Shown here one piece after another: positions 21,290 through 32,436 of a DNA stretch of 64,000 bases. The DNA is taken from assembly GCA_003013855.2 (NCBI GenBank), contig PVNU02002831.1:1-64000 (forward strand), in the 5' to 3' direction. Within the stretch, counting starts at the first letter, position 1; each line of letters begins with the position of its first letter. Below the pieces are notes generated by a model. It was not told where the DNA came from. It did no database searches and saw only the letters and a list, made by a program, of their open reading frames with translations. Source of the stretch: Liriodendron chinense (lineage: Eukaryota > Streptophyta > Magnoliopsida > Magnoliales > Magnoliaceae). The position numbers and the translations under genes were made by a program.

Positions 21290-21672
21290 GGTGTGCCATA
21301 AAGGCCGTCATGTAAAGGTAACGGTGGTGACCATTACACATTACAGGGTTGTAAAGACCGTAATGGCTGTTATGGAAAAAAATGACTAGTAAAGGCTGTT
21401 ACAGCTCCCGTAACGGCCAATTATGCCCCCTAAAAAGGTCGTAATGGTTCATTATGGAGGGAAGTGACCCGTAAAGGCCATTACAGCTCCTGTAACAGCC
21501 CGTTACAACGCCTGTAAAGGCCATAATAGTCCATTATGAGGTTGATACAAGTTTTCAAATTTTTTCCAATAAAAGAAAAAAAAAGATTGCAAAGGCCACT
21601 ACAGCCCCCATAAGAACCGTTACACCCCGTATCGTAAAGGTTACGGCCACCATTACCATTACGGAACACTCG
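21290..21672. mobile_element. Old hAT-like MITE rich in GTAACGG/CCGTTAC motifs (copy A)
   Basis: Ends GGTGTGCCATAAAGGCCGTC and, inverted, GTGTTCCGTAATGGTAATGG. The interior is packed with GTAACGG, CCGTTAC and GGCCGTTA variants. It is related to the younger element at 25361-25657. Many CG sites have become TG or CA, as expected for an old methylated copy. Also present in copy B (38216-38600). Confidence 0.6.
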
Positions 21673-21679
21673 TCCACCA

Positions 21680-22484
21680 GATTGACCAGACAATCTAATG
21701 GTGGGATCACGACACACTTTGGACTGCATTAGGACTGCAACAAATGCCATTATCTCAAACCCCTTGTAAGATGGGATGAAAAATTTCCTATCAGCTCACA
21801 AAGGTTTCACCTAACCTAGGGATGATGGATATCTTCTAGAACAACAGCCCAATCAAAAGACTGGGATTCTACAAATTTAGATTGCTTGTGTTGTTGACAT
21901 GATTTTTTTTTTTTTTTGCACCTTGTCGTTGGGAATTTTTTCACCCTATGGAGCTATGAAGAGATATACTCTCTAACAACATCATTTAGTGAAGAGATGG
22001 ACATCCTAAAGGTGTCACCCAATCTAAGGATGATGTACTCACCATGTGGTTACATACTTGCAAGTGAAGTCCTTCCTAGAATGTTGGAAAACCTTCCAGA
22101 AGACCTGAAGGATCCTTAGATCAGGATCATTTTAAAGAATATTTTAGAAAGCATGCCATAGTGAGTGATTTGACCCAACTAGACAGAATCAACAGTCTAG
22201 CCCCAGTACTGCTTGACAGCCATTCTACAAATGAAGATCCTTTATATTGCAGACATGATTTCATCTTGCTAATTGAAAAACCCTATGGAGTTATAATGCT
22301 TACAGGTAAAGTCCGTCTTGGGATGATAAAAATAATTACAGATCAAGGCCCTCGCAAACAATGTTTCAGAAACCATGGCGGAGTGGATGACTTAACCCAA
22401 ATAGACAGAACCAAATGACTAGCCCCAAAATTATTTTTAAAATTTCTTTTCAGTTGAACCCATTTAACTATTTGTTCACTTTAA
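21680..22484. other. Unrecognised sequence with two short plus-strand frames (copy A)
   Basis: Frames at 21916-22119 (contains EEMDILKVSP, EVLPRMLENLPEDLKDP) and 22161-22418 (contains LTQLDRINSLAPVLL, DDLTQIDRTK). Both are kept in copy B, where the first runs further. I do not recognise them. The LTQLDRIN and LTQIDRTK segments are an internal echo. They could be exons of an unknown gene or relics of a transposon gene. Confidence 0.3.
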
Positions 22485-23004
22485 GGGGGGCGTTTGGATA
22501 GTAAGTTACTTTAGATAAGCTACTTATGCCACAAGCAGCAAATATGTTTGATAAACAACATACTTATCAGCCAAAAAGTAGAAAAGCATGTTTCGTTTCC
22601 AACAACATAAGTATTTATCCCTCAAGTCTATTTGGTCCCTCTCACATCCACTGTCCATCATATGGGGCCAATCTTTGATGTGAGTTGTCCATCATCCAGG
22701 GCCCAACATAGATGTGGGCCATTCATCATTAGGGGACGACCTTTAATGTGCACCGTCCATTATGTAGGGCCCACCTTTGATGTTGGCCATCCATCATGTG
22801 GGGCCCATCTTTGAAGTGAGTCGTCCATCATACCCGCCCATTTTGGATGTGGGCTATTTATCATTAGGGGCCAACCTTTGATGTGGACTATCCATTACGT
22901 GGGGCACACCTTTAATATGGACAGTCCATCATGTGAGACACACCTTTGATGTGGACAGTCCATCGTGTGCGGCTTCCTTTGATATGGACTCTGTTTGTGT
23001 GTGT

Positions 23005-23035
<31 letters not shown>

Positions 23036-23204
23036 GGGGGGGGGTGGTAGAAAAGCTAAAAAAATTATGGAGACAAGTAGCTTTAAGCACATAAATTACT
23101 TTTGCAATCATGTTTACCAAACTAACTTAAGTGAAAAAGTACCTTAATGACTCAAGTTACAAAAAAAAAAAAAGTAAATTATTTGGTGTGAACCAAACAG
23201 GCCC
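22485..23204. mobile_element. Harbinger-like MITE filled with minisatellite (copy A)
   Basis: Flanked by TAA on both sides (22482-22484 and 23205-23207). Ends GGGGGGCGTTTGGATAGTAA and, inverted, GGGCCTGTTTGGTTCACACC. Subterminal AAGTTACTT-type motifs occur at both ends. The interior at 22640-22980 is GGGCCC minisatellite, followed by (GT)n and a 26-base G run. TAA/TTA target duplications and GGGCCTGTTTGG ends are typical of PIF/Harbinger (Tourist-like) MITEs. Confidence 0.8.
22994..23044. repeat. Compound (GT)n(G)n microsatellite (copy A)
   Basis: About 12 GT dinucleotides followed by about 26 consecutive G. Assembly of such a run may be inexact. Open frames coding PPPPP and THTHT across it are artefacts. 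Confidence 0.85.
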
Positions 23205-24444
23205 TAAATCGCCAATTCAAAGCATTAGTCCTATTTTAAATTCGTTACACAAATGTCCAAAACGATGAGAATCAGTAGCAAGATAACTAACACCAACAGA
23301 GCAGATTTACATGTTGAAGTTGATGCTTTTTTATGTTAAGTTGCTCAAGTTTTATTATTTTCATTCAGATATTCGGCATTCAAAAATAATTGCCTCTCCA
23401 TCATGCAAGGGCAAATATGGCAAACACAAATGTCAGAAAGTTCTTACTCACAGTTTGTTTTACTTTGCACAAAGATGGTTTTAAATGCATTTTTTTTATT
23501 GTCCATCATGTGGGGCCCACCTTCAATATCCACTGGCCATCATGTGGGCCCCACCTCCAATGTGGGCCATCCATCATGAGGGGCCTACCATGGATATGGG
23601 CCACTCATCACTGGGGGCTACCTTTGATGTGGACCGCCCATCACGTGGGGCTCGCCATTATTAATTGACCATCATGTGGAGCCCACATTTGATGTGGACT
23701 TCCATCATGGGCCCCACCTTCAATGTAGGTTGTCCATCATGTGGGGCTCGCTTTGGATGCGGGCCATTCATCAGTGGCCGAACTTTGATGTGGATCATCC
23801 ATCATGTGGGGCCCAGCTTCAATGTCCATTGGCCATCATGTGGAGCTCACCTTTGATGTGGACCATCCATCATGTGGGCCCCACCTTTGAAGTGAGTCGT
23901 CCATAATACCCCCCAATTTTGGATGTGGACTATCCATTATGTGGGCCCACATTAATATGGGTGATCCATCATGTGGGGCACACCTTTAATATGGACCATC
24001 TATCTTGAAGCACATAAATTACTTTTGCAATCATATTTACCAAAGTAGCTTTAAGCACATAAATTACTTTTGCAATCATATTTACCAAAGTAACTTATTA
24101 ACTTAACATAAATTACAAAAAAAAAGTAACTTATTTGGTGAGAACCAAATAGGCCCTAAATTGCCAATTCAAAGCATTAGTCCTATTTTAAATTCGTTAC
24201 ACAAATCTCCAAAATGATGAGAGTCACTCGCAAGATAACTAACACCTACAGAGGATATTTACATGTTGAAGTTAGATGCTTTTTATATTAAGTTGCCCAA
24301 GTTTTATTATTTTCATTCAGATATTCAGGATTGAAAAATGATTGCCTCTCCGTCATACAAGGGCAAATATGGCAAACACAAATGTCAGAAAGTTCTTAGT
24401 GACAATTTGTTTTACTTTGCACAAAGATGGTTTTAAATGCATTT
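23205..24444. repeat. Locally duplicated flank plus half MITE (copy A)
   Basis: The roughly 290-bp flank after the MITE (ATTGCCAATTCAAAGCATTA...TTTTAAATGCATTT) occurs at about 23207-23490 and again at about 24157-24444. Between the copies lie minisatellite (23496-24010) and the right end of a second MITE, ending GGCCC at 24156 before TAA. The second MITE has no left end, so the unit arose by tandem duplication and not by a new insertion. Confidence 0.75.
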
Positions 24445-24858
24445 GTGGATGGGTAGATGTCATCGGCATTTTAGATAGATTCCTGATTTTGCAATAGAGG
24501 AACATCTTGTGGGGGTTTCTCAAGGTGCTCTAATGAAACACAATTTCGAATCACATTCCTTTATGACATTGGACACTTCTTGGGGTCCACATCAATCTAA
24601 ATTCAAAATGTTTGGAAATTCTAGGGTTGGCTAAAATGGCAGAGTTTTAGTAAAAAGTATCGAGGTGTTTGGTTGGGAGGGATTCAAGCTCTCCCAAAAG
24701 CCATAAAATTATCAAAACAAAGTTTAAAGACATTAAGTGTAAAAACATTTAAAAGAATGGAGGAATGGTGAGAGATCCTAAGATATCCCTAATAGTTGGA
24801 TACACAGGAGGAGATTAAATGCCTATATAGAGAAGAAAGAAGTAAAAGATTGTGTTGC
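24445..24858 (+). pseudogene. Old LINE, endonuclease C-terminal fragment (copy A), left flank of the nested LINE
   Basis: Reads IPDFAIEEHLVGVSQGALMKHNFESHSF, LDTSWGPHQSKFKMF and KYRGVWLGGIQALPKAIK in broken frames. This matches the end of plant L1 endonucleases ('...SDHFPILLDTNWGPxPFKFENMW'). Its continuation is at 29370-30605, on the far side of the younger LINE. Confidence 0.65.
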
Positions 24859-24874
24859 AAGACTTCCATGTTAT
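24859..24874 (+). repeat. 5' target-site duplication of nested LINE (copy A)
   Basis: AAGACTTCCATGTTAT, matching AAGACTTCCATGATAT at 29354-29369 with one change. The copy B pair is exact. Confidence 0.85.
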
Positions 24875-25147
24875 GTTAGAAGGCAGTTGGCTCCTATGGG
24901 GTGCAGGAGGACAATATCGGTTGCAGGAATTTTGAAGCCATGAGAGGCCTCGAGTTTATGTCAGACAACAATATTCTTCCGGCAGAGGATGACCTATTGG
25001 TTATTACCCCTTTGCAGAGAGCAAACCCGGAGAAGAATGGTCTCCGTTTCCATCTTTGTCGAATGATGAGAGGGACCTTTTGACGAGCTCTTTTGTCGTG
25101 GTGGAATCAGATCCAGTTGAGAGCTATCAGTTAGGGACAAGAAATGG

Positions 25148-25710
25148 ATGAAGGACGCGCTGGGCAGAGTCAGAAGAATTTCGGGGGTCACTTATGGGGA
25201 AGCGGATGAGCACATCAAGGACTTCATGTGGTTTGTTAATGCTAATGGGCAGAGCGGTCCTAAATCTCAGCTGATCCCCAAAGTCAGGAAATCGCCTAAA
25301 GGGCAGTGGGAGTTAAATAGTTTGGGGTCTATAGTTTGCTACGACTTAGACAGTAGGGAGCAAGGTATCCCAAAACAGTTACGTATCGGTCGATATGTAA
25401 CGGAAACGGTCATGACTGTTATGTGTTACGGGGTCAAAACGGCCGTAACGGCCGTTACAGGAAAAACAGGCCGTAACGGCCCCGTATCGGACCTCATCTG
25501 ACCGATACGGCCCCGTAACGATCTTATAATAGTTTTTTCAAAACACTAAATAGGGCCGTATCGGCCGATACGGGGTTCGTAACGGCCGTTACGGCCCGTA
25601 TCGTAACGGTAACAGTGGTGGCCGTTATAACCACCGTTACCGTTATGGGACACCTTGGTAGGTAGTCTTCAATGAAGAGGGGGATGGGGGAAAGCATAAT
25701 GGACAAATGA
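25148..25710 (+). pseudogene. LINE ORF1 C-terminal fragment, interrupted by a hAT MITE (copy A)
   Basis: RDKKWMKDALGRVRRISGVTYGEADEHIKDF leads into SPKGQWELNSLGSIVCYDLDSRE, as in copy B, and the frame then enters the MITE at 25361. After the MITE it resumes with MKRGMGESIMDK and would end at the ATGA overlap with ORF2 (25707-25710). Upstream sequence (24901-25083) also belongs to ORF1 but in another frame. ORF1 proteins bind LINE RNA. Confidence 0.7.
25361..25657. mobile_element. Young hAT-like MITE, 297 bp, absent from copy B
   Basis: Ends CAAGGTATCCC and, inverted, CAAGGTGTCCC. It is flanked by 8-bp near-duplicates GTAGGGAG (25353-25360) and GTAGGTAG (25658-25665). Copy B reads straight through at about 42310-42325 (GTAGGGAGTCCTCAATG), giving the empty site. 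The interior is dense in CCGTTAC/GTAACGG dyads and retains many CG dinucleotides. The 8-bp target duplication and CAAGG ends point to hAT. No transposase, so non-autonomous. Confidence 0.85.
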
Positions 25711-28700
25711 AGATTATCTTGTGGAATGTTCAGGGCCTGAGCTGTAAGCTCAAAAGGGCACAGATTCGTTAAGTTTGTAGAAAGAAGAAAATCCAAATTT
25801 TTGCTCTACTGGAAACTAAGTTGCAATCATCAATGACAAGATTGTCAATTCAATGTGGGGAGAGAGACAAAAAGACTGGGTGGCCCTTGATGCTAGAGGG
25901 TTGATAGGAGGGATAGTGGTTGCCTGGAACAAGGCAAGGTGGTGCAAGCTGGATTTGTGGGTCGGATCCTATTCTGTCTCGGTGCTTCTCAAGGAGTCCT
26001 CTTCTAGGTTTGTTTGGGTGTTCTCATTGGTGTATGGGTCGTGCATGGCTGCTAAAAAAGATATGTTTTGGGATGAGCTGGACTTGGCGAAATGGGCATA
26101 CCCTTGGTGCGTTGGGGGTGATTTTAATGTCACTCAGTTCTGGTATGAAAGGCTTAGAAATGATAAAGTGTCCTCTAGCATAAGGGATTTCTCTAGCTGG
26201 ATTCAAGGAAGTGAGATAGTGGATCTGCTGCTAGAAGGAGCTCTGTTTACCTGGTCGGATGGGCAGAAAAATCTCACTATGTCACGTATTGACAGATTTC
26301 TCGTCTCTCTGGATTGGAATGATGAGTTCCCCATCTACAAGCAAGTGGGTCTCCTTAGACCATTGTTTGATCACAGGTCGATTCTTCTTGATGCAGATGA
26401 AGGGAATTAGGGTCCGAGACCATTCCGGTTCGAGCTATCCTGGTTAGAAGTCGATGGGTTCCAGCAATTGGTTAAGGAATGGTGGGATTCATTTTGAGTT
26501 GACGGTTATGCGGGGTTCATTCTAAATCAAAAGTTGCGCTTGCCGAACAAAAAGATTCTCCAATGGAAGAAATATTCCTACAGGTGCAAAGAGGAATCGA
26601 ATAATATTCCCTCTGAAATCTAACACATCGATTCGATAGAGGAAGAAGGCACAACTATTGAAGAGGCCAAGAGAAGAAGATAGGAGCTAGCTCTTCAGTT
26701 CACGAAGAGATCGAAAGAAGAAGAAATCAAATGGAGGCAACGATCTAGGGCAATTTGGCACAAAGAGGGGAGTTAAAACACCCAATTTTTCCATAGCATG
26801 GATAGCGCTGGAGCTCGGTACAATCAGATCACTTCTCTGATGGTGGAAGATAAAAGAGTTACTAATAAGGGTGAAATCTCAGCTCACATTGTTGACTTCT
26901 TTCAGTCTTTTCTAACTATGGAAGAAGGTCCCTTCCCTCTTCTCGACAATTTGGAGTTCCCCTCTCTTTCGGAGGCCGATGTTCACATTCTTGAGAGACT
27001 GGTGTCGGAAGAGGAGGTTGCTCAGGCCATGGCATCTCTAGGAAGGGATCAAGCTCCTGGTCCCAATGGGTTCCCCTTTGCATTCTATCAAGTTTTTTAG
27101 ATGGTTGTGAAAAAAGATGTGATGGCTTCTGTGAAGAAATTCTTTGAAAGAAGCAAACTGTTTAAAGAATTGGGAGCCACGTTTGTTACTATTATTTCGA
27201 AGATCGATGGGGCGGAAACCCTTAAAGACCTCAGACCCGTTAGCCTGATGGGGAGTCCATACAAGATCGTCGCAAAAATTCTGGCTTTCAGGTTCCAGTT
27301 AGTGTTGTCTTCCATCATTTCAGAAAACCAAAGTGCATTTGTGTTGGGGCATCAGCTTTTGGATTCGGCGTTGATTGCGCATGAGTGTATTGATGCTGTT
27401 CATATGGATGGGAGGGCAGGTCTGGTCTGCAACTTAATCTAGAGAAAGCCTATGATCGTGTAGACTGGAGATTTTTAGATAATATGTTGTGTGCAAATTT
27501 GGAGATATTGGATCATGGAGTGTGGCTCATCAGCCTCTTTCTCAATGTTAGTCAATGGATCCCCAAAAGACTACTTTAAGGGGTCCAGGGGGGCAGCGTC
27601 AAGGCAATCCGGTGTCCCCATTTTTGTTCGTAGTGGCAGCAGAAGCTCTTGAAAAATTTCTTTTGAAAGGTTAGGAGGTGGGGTTGTTTCACGAGTTTAA
27701 AGTGACAGAAGGTGGGCCCTCAGTTACTCATCGCCAGTTTGCGGACGATACAATTCTCTTTTGTGAAGTTAATGAGGCTATGATGGATAACCTTCGGAAA
27801 ACAATCAAGTGTTTTGAGCTTGTGTTAGGCTTAAAGGTTAATATGTCTAAATGTGAGATGTTGGGGATTCATCTTTCGGAAGCTGAGGTGTAGCGATTCG
27901 ATGATATCTTTGGATATGGAGCCCGCTCGTTTTCCACTACATATCTGGGTCTTCCGCCGAGTATCGATAAGCCTCCCAAGCACCTCTGGGGCTCGGTTAT
28001 TGAAAGGAAGCTTTCAGCTTCGAAAGGTCATCGCTTGTCACTGGTAGACCGCCTCACATTGATTAAGGTAGCCTTCTTGAATATGCCATTGTATTTCATG
28101 GCAATCTTTGAATGCCCCAAGTAGGTTTTGGACAGACTCGAGAAGCTCAGGCACGACTTCCTTTGGAAAGGAAAAAATGATGCTCGGAAATTCCATCTTT
28201 TACAATGGAAACATGTTTACAAGCCTTTTTTTAAGGGGGAGCTGGGCTGAAAGTCTTGGAAATGATGAATGATGCCCTTTTGGGTAAGTGGCTATGGCGG
28301 TTTGCTGAAGAGGAGTAAAATATGTGGCATCATATTTTAATGGCCAAGTATGGGATCGATCAGGGAGGGTGGTGAACAAAAAATTCATCAACTTATAGAG
28401 CGTTTGGCATATGGAAAGTTGTCCTCACTATGCTTCCAAAGTTTAAAGAAGTCGCATCCTTTCAGGTGGGAACTAGTTTGCATGTTCGATTTTGGGAAGA
28501 CCTGTGTTTAGAAGACAGGCGGTTGAAAGATTCTTTCCCTGGCATAGCACAACTGGCAACGGATAGAAACATCCTTATTGACAAGCTGCTTCTCCTTAGT
28601 TGGGGGAGAAGTAATTTGGGCTCCACCAATCCGTATAGGTATGACTGATGAGGAGACTGATTCATTCAGTGCACTATTGGAGAGGCTCAATAGAGAAAAG

Positions 28701-29337
28701 ATTCGCATGGGGGAGAACGACGGCCTTAGCTAGAAAGCTACGGATTCTAATGGCTTTTCGATGCATTCATTCTATGATTATCTCACCAAATCTGCCACGA
28801 CCGCCTCCCACAATTTTCATCTATGGAAATATGGAGCTCTGACGAAGGTGGCAGCCTTTGTTTGGTTGGCAGATAGAAACAAAATTCTTACTGTGGATAA
28901 CCTTCGTAAGAGGGGCTCGATAATCCCTAATGTTTGCTTGCTTTAATTGTATGCAAGATGCCGAAACAGTTGATCATATCTACCTCCACTGCAAATTTGC
29001 GATCAAAATCTAGGATGATCTTCTACCCCCTTTCCACATCCCATGGGTTATGCCCTCATCGGTTCCCTCCTTCCTAGCTTCATGGCATGGCTGTATCTTA
29101 AGAAAATAAGAGAAGGTGGTCTAGCGGCTTAGGGCCTCGGTTGTCATGTGGATTATATGGAACGAACGTAATCGATGTTGTTTCAAAAACAAGGAGAAAT
29201 CGCTCGCAAAAGTTATCCGCAAAATTAGGACTCTCGTTGTTGATTGGGTTTCCTCCTCTCGTTGTACTGAAGCTTGCAAGCTTCTTGCCCAACTGCCCGC
29301 CACTAACAAAATTATTACCTTTCAAAAATTGGGGTTT
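25707..29337 (+). pseudogene. LINE ORF2: endonuclease, reverse transcriptase, zf-RVT (copy A)
   Basis: Starts MKIILWNVQGL at the ATGA overlap with ORF1. A stop follows at codon 23 (AQIR*V; copy B has Q). Endonuclease motifs FALLETKLQSSM, WCVGGDFNV, LFTWSDGQ, SRIDRFLVS and LFDHRSILLD are visible (25853-26410). The RT begins around 26798 with AGARYNQITSLMVEDK and QAPGPNGFPF, is cut by a TAG at 27098-27100, and resumes with a DLRPVSLMGSPYKIVAKIL block. A one-base deletion before EKAYDRVDW, shared with copy B, breaks the frame near 27435. FADDTILF (27741-27764) is the catalytic motif. A zinc-binding part (KVAAFVWLADRNKILTVDNL) and WIIWNERNRC follow before poly(A). Inactive. Confidence 0.85.
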
Positions 29338-29369
29338 AAAAAAAAAAAAAAAAAAGACTTCCATGATAT

Positions 29370-30607
29370 AACTAGAATAGAGGAAATCCCTTGGACATGA
29401 AGATAAAGACCCCTTTATTAAGAGATGGGATACACAAGAGAAGGGGATAATAGTGTATTTTCTCCACCAAATTGCAAATGCAAGGAGGGTAAATGTAGTA
29501 AAGAATATCAAGGTGGGAGGGAATCTAGTTGGAGAGAGAGAGGAAATCAACAAAAAATCGAGGACTACATGCAGCTTCATAGGGAGGGAGCTAGCTTTGA
29601 TCTCATTCCATCTAAGTAAGTGGATCAATTTGAAAGACATTTCAATCAAAGATTCTCATTCACATTCTTCAATAAATGTTGCAAAGTGGTGAAAGGTGAT
29701 ATATTGAATAGATTTCATGATGAGGCATGATGGATCAAAAGTGTTAGTGCTATGCTCATCATGCTTATCATTAATGGAAGAAAGTGGAGGTTAAAGACAT
29801 CTGCCCTATAAGTCTTGTGTCGACTCTTAACAAGATAGCTGTGAATGGGTATTATCTCAGCTTTTCCTATTAATCATATCAGGATTCTTCCCATGGTTGT
29901 AGTAAAAGCGTGAGAATGTTGTCTAAGGGTATCTCACTTTTCCAAGGCACTTTTGCAAGGGTTAGGAAAATCTCGATGGCATCTCAGTTGCAGGTCAATG
30001 CATGCATTATGGGGGAGAAAGTGTTGAGCCAAGCATCTTATGTAAGATTGACAAAAATTGTTTATGACCACATAAAGTGAGAGTTCATTCTTTATCTTGA
30101 GGATGGCTTTCATCTTTCAAGAAAGGATAGAGAAAGATGGATGAAAGAATGCGTTTCCACTGCTACTCTATCAAGTTTAGCCATTGGAAGTCGGAACTGC
30201 GACAACATTCTTCAAAAAATCCATGGGTCTTCGGCAAGGTAAGCATTTGCATTCTCTTTTATTCACCAATGCAAGAAGAGTCTTAATAGGATGCTCAAAA
30301 GGGTAGAAGTTTACGCTCTCTTGAAGGCTATGAAAGACCACATATAATATGTGGGATGAAAGGATATTGAGCTAAGTATCACCATGTGAAAGATGTCACA
30401 TGGAATGACTTGTGGTTGGTCAGTTACCAATGAAAGAAATGTTAGCCAATCCTCTAACAGAACTTATTGGAGATGGTCTATTTTACATGCAATAGGACTT
30501 CACTCTTTATGTAGATAAGTAATTAAGCGGATATTCACCTCTAATTTCCATGACCTAATAGAAGATAGGAGTAAAACAGATCAAAGCAATTATGTGTGAG
30601 CAAACAC
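29370..30607 (+). pseudogene. Old LINE, RT fragment (copy A), right flank of the nested LINE
   Basis: Continuation of 24445-24858 after the target duplication. Broken frames give KVVKGDILNRFHDEA, SVSAMLIMLI, ISLVSTLNKIA, YDH.K.EFILYLEDGF and IHQCKKSLNRMLKRVE, in the order expected of plant L1 reverse transcriptase. Heavily decayed. Ends at the TAA flanking the terminal MITE. Confidence 0.6.
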
Positions 30608-30610
30608 TAA

Positions 30611-32159
30611 GGACTCGTTTGGATACTATGCAATAAGTAATTTAACTTATGTAAGTTAATAATAATTTTTTTTTTTTAGCAATATGTAAGTTAATAAGTT
30701 ACAACTTAAATTAGTTTAGTAAACACCATTGTAAAAGTAACATATGTGATGAAAAGTTACTTATCCCAATAAGTTTTTATATTTTTCTTTTCAACTTTCT
30801 CCATGTGATAGATGGTCCATATCAAAGGACCCACATGATGGATGGTCTGCATCAAAGGTGGGGTGCACGCTATGGACGGTTGACATTAAAGGTGGGCCCC
30901 AAATTATGGATGACCCACATCAAGTTTTTAATGGTGTGGATTCAATCACTACTATTTCATGTGGTATGGTCCACTTAAGATTTTTTTTTTTTTTTAATTT
31001 TTTACGGTGTGCTTGCGCATGCTGTTTTCACACGTGGCCCACAGCGGTGGGCCCCTCAAAATATCATGGCAAAATGGATGGATGGTGTGGATTTCATGCG
31101 CACACCATGTGGGCCCCACAGATCAGTGGGTCCACTCCAAAGTGGGCTGTAAAAAACTGATCCATTGCGTGGATATAAAACACACATACCATGGTGGACC
31201 CAAGGAGGTTTCCACGGCAATGGCAATGTCATTATGCCACTGCTGACAGGTAGGCCTATGAAAACTTTGGATCAAGATGATGTGTGGGTCCCACATCCAG
31301 GTCATACATGGCCTACATCGGCAGGTTGGCCGACAACTAAACATACCGCAGTGGGCTCCAGCAAATTTTAACAAAAGCATATCAATCCCTGCTGCAATTA
31401 ACGGTGCAGACCTGGATACTATAAAACGATGGGCCCTACATGAGTAGGGTCAAACTGATATTCATTATCCACCGCCCATCATAGGGAGCCCACCTTTGAT
31501 GTGGACCATCCATCATGTGGGGCCCGCCTTGGATATGGACCAATCATCATTAGGACCGACCTTTGATGTGGACCGTCCATCATGTGAGGCCCACCTTGAT
31601 GTGGATCATCCATCTTGTTGTGGCCACCATTATTAATTGCCCGACCATCATGTGGGCCCCACCTTCAACGTGGGTTGCCCATCATGCTGGGCTCGCGTTG
31701 GATGTAGGCCATTCATCATTAAGGGATGACCTTTGATGTGAACCGTCCATCATGTGGGGGCCCCTCAATATGGGCCATCCATCATGTGGGGGCAACTTCA
31801 ATGTCCATTGCCCATAATGGGGAGTCCACCTTTAATGTGGACCGTCCATCATGTTGGCCCTACTTATGCCAAACTCGAATCCATTTCTCCATTTCACTTA
31901 TTCTACATTTCATGTATTGTACCGTGATTCTACCACGCATGGAAAGGAATGATCATCTCCTCTCCACTTTTCAGCAGCCGGAGAAAAAGTAGAAAAGCTA
32001 TAAAAAAAATAAATAATAAAAACTGAAATACTGAAAGCCTTGTTCAGTGAAAAAGTAACTTATAACAAACACTTAATCAAACGTACTTATCTAAAATAAG
32101 TACCTTAATGACTGCCATCAGCAAAAAAGTAACTTACTTAGCTGTATCCAAACAGGCCC
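30611..32159. mobile_element. Chimeric Harbinger-like MITE at the A/B junction
   Basis: Flanked by TAA (30608-30610 and 32160-32162). Left end GGACTCGTTTGGATACTATG, right end inverted GGGCCTGTTTGGATACAGCT. The left 315 bp match the MITE at 47268-48386 closely, but from 30926 onward the interior is different. It contains rearranged foldback-like sequence (30926-31450), then GGGCCC minisatellite in the opposite orientation (31460-31870). The left flank is LINE DNA and the right flank is foldback DNA that is continuous in copy A at 15249. Confidence 0.8.
30926..31450. repeat. Rearranged foldback-like sequence within the chimeric MITE
   Basis: Fragments such as TTTTTAATGGTGTGGATTCA, GGTATGGTCCACTTAAGA, ACACCATGTGGGCCCCAC, ATAAAACACACATACCATGG and TTGGATCAAGATGATGTGTG occur in an order unlike the family consensus, with a poly(T) tract at 30981-30995. 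No gene. Confidence 0.55.
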
Positions 32160-32345
32160 TAAATAAACATTAGTGGACGGTAGGAAGTTTTTAATGGTGA
32201 GCATTCAATCACCACTACTTTCCTATGGTGTGATCCAATTGAGATCTCGATCTACCTCTATTTTGGTCTCATGCACTAAAATGATCTTGCAAAATGGGTG
32301 GACAGTTTTGACATAACACATGTCATGGTACATAACTTTGTGAAT
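32160..32345. mobile_element. Foldback element, right half only (start of copy B)
   Basis: Equivalent to 15249-15432. The left arm is absent because the duplication joint lies inside the element. A 23-bp segment (ATTTCTGCTAAAGCCAACTTCAG) just downstream at 32385-32430 is present twice here and once in copy A. Confidence 0.8.
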
Positions 32346-32436
32346 CCACTTCCACTATGGCAATAGTAGTATGCATCCCACGCAGATTTCTGCTAAAGCC
32401 AACTTCAGATTTCTGCTAAAGCCAACTTCAGGATGC

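Larger units (their letters stand above)
24875..29355 (+). mobile_element. L1-type LINE nested in an older LINE (copy A)
   Basis: About 4.5 kb including a later 297-bp hAT MITE, bounded by a 16-bp target-site duplication and ending in poly(A) at 29338-29355. It contains the C-terminal part of ORF1, then ORF2 with endonuclease, RT, zinc-binding region and C-terminus running almost to the poly(A), so there is essentially no 3' UTR. It is 5'-truncated, since most of ORF1 is missing. Same insertion as 41826-46006, so it predates the segmental duplication. Confidence 0.9.
15249..32159. repeat. Tandem duplicon A (about 16.9 kb)
   Basis: Collinear with 32160-48386 through the foldbacks, DUF295 gene, copia 3' end, two LINE regions, hAT-like MITE and Harbinger-like MITEs. 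The offset is 16,911 bp at the start. The copies are nearly identical with scattered substitutions and indels. The right limit coincides with the end of the MITE at 30611-32159. Copy A alone has the hAT MITE at 25361-25657, and its terminal MITE differs from the one ending copy B. Confidence 0.9.

Noticed and set aside
22895..23120. Minus-strand frames coding PPPPPP and THTHTH
   Set aside because: They are translations of the (GT)n(G)n tract and MITE flank.
22485..23204. hAT MITE interpretation
   Set aside because: The flanking duplication is TAA (3 bp), which fits PIF/Harbinger and not the 8 bp of hAT.
29098..29649. 183-codon minus-strand frame across the LINE 3' end
   Set aside because: Antisense to LINE ORF2 and includes poly(T) as FFFFFF. 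The plus strand carries the recognised LINE C-terminus.
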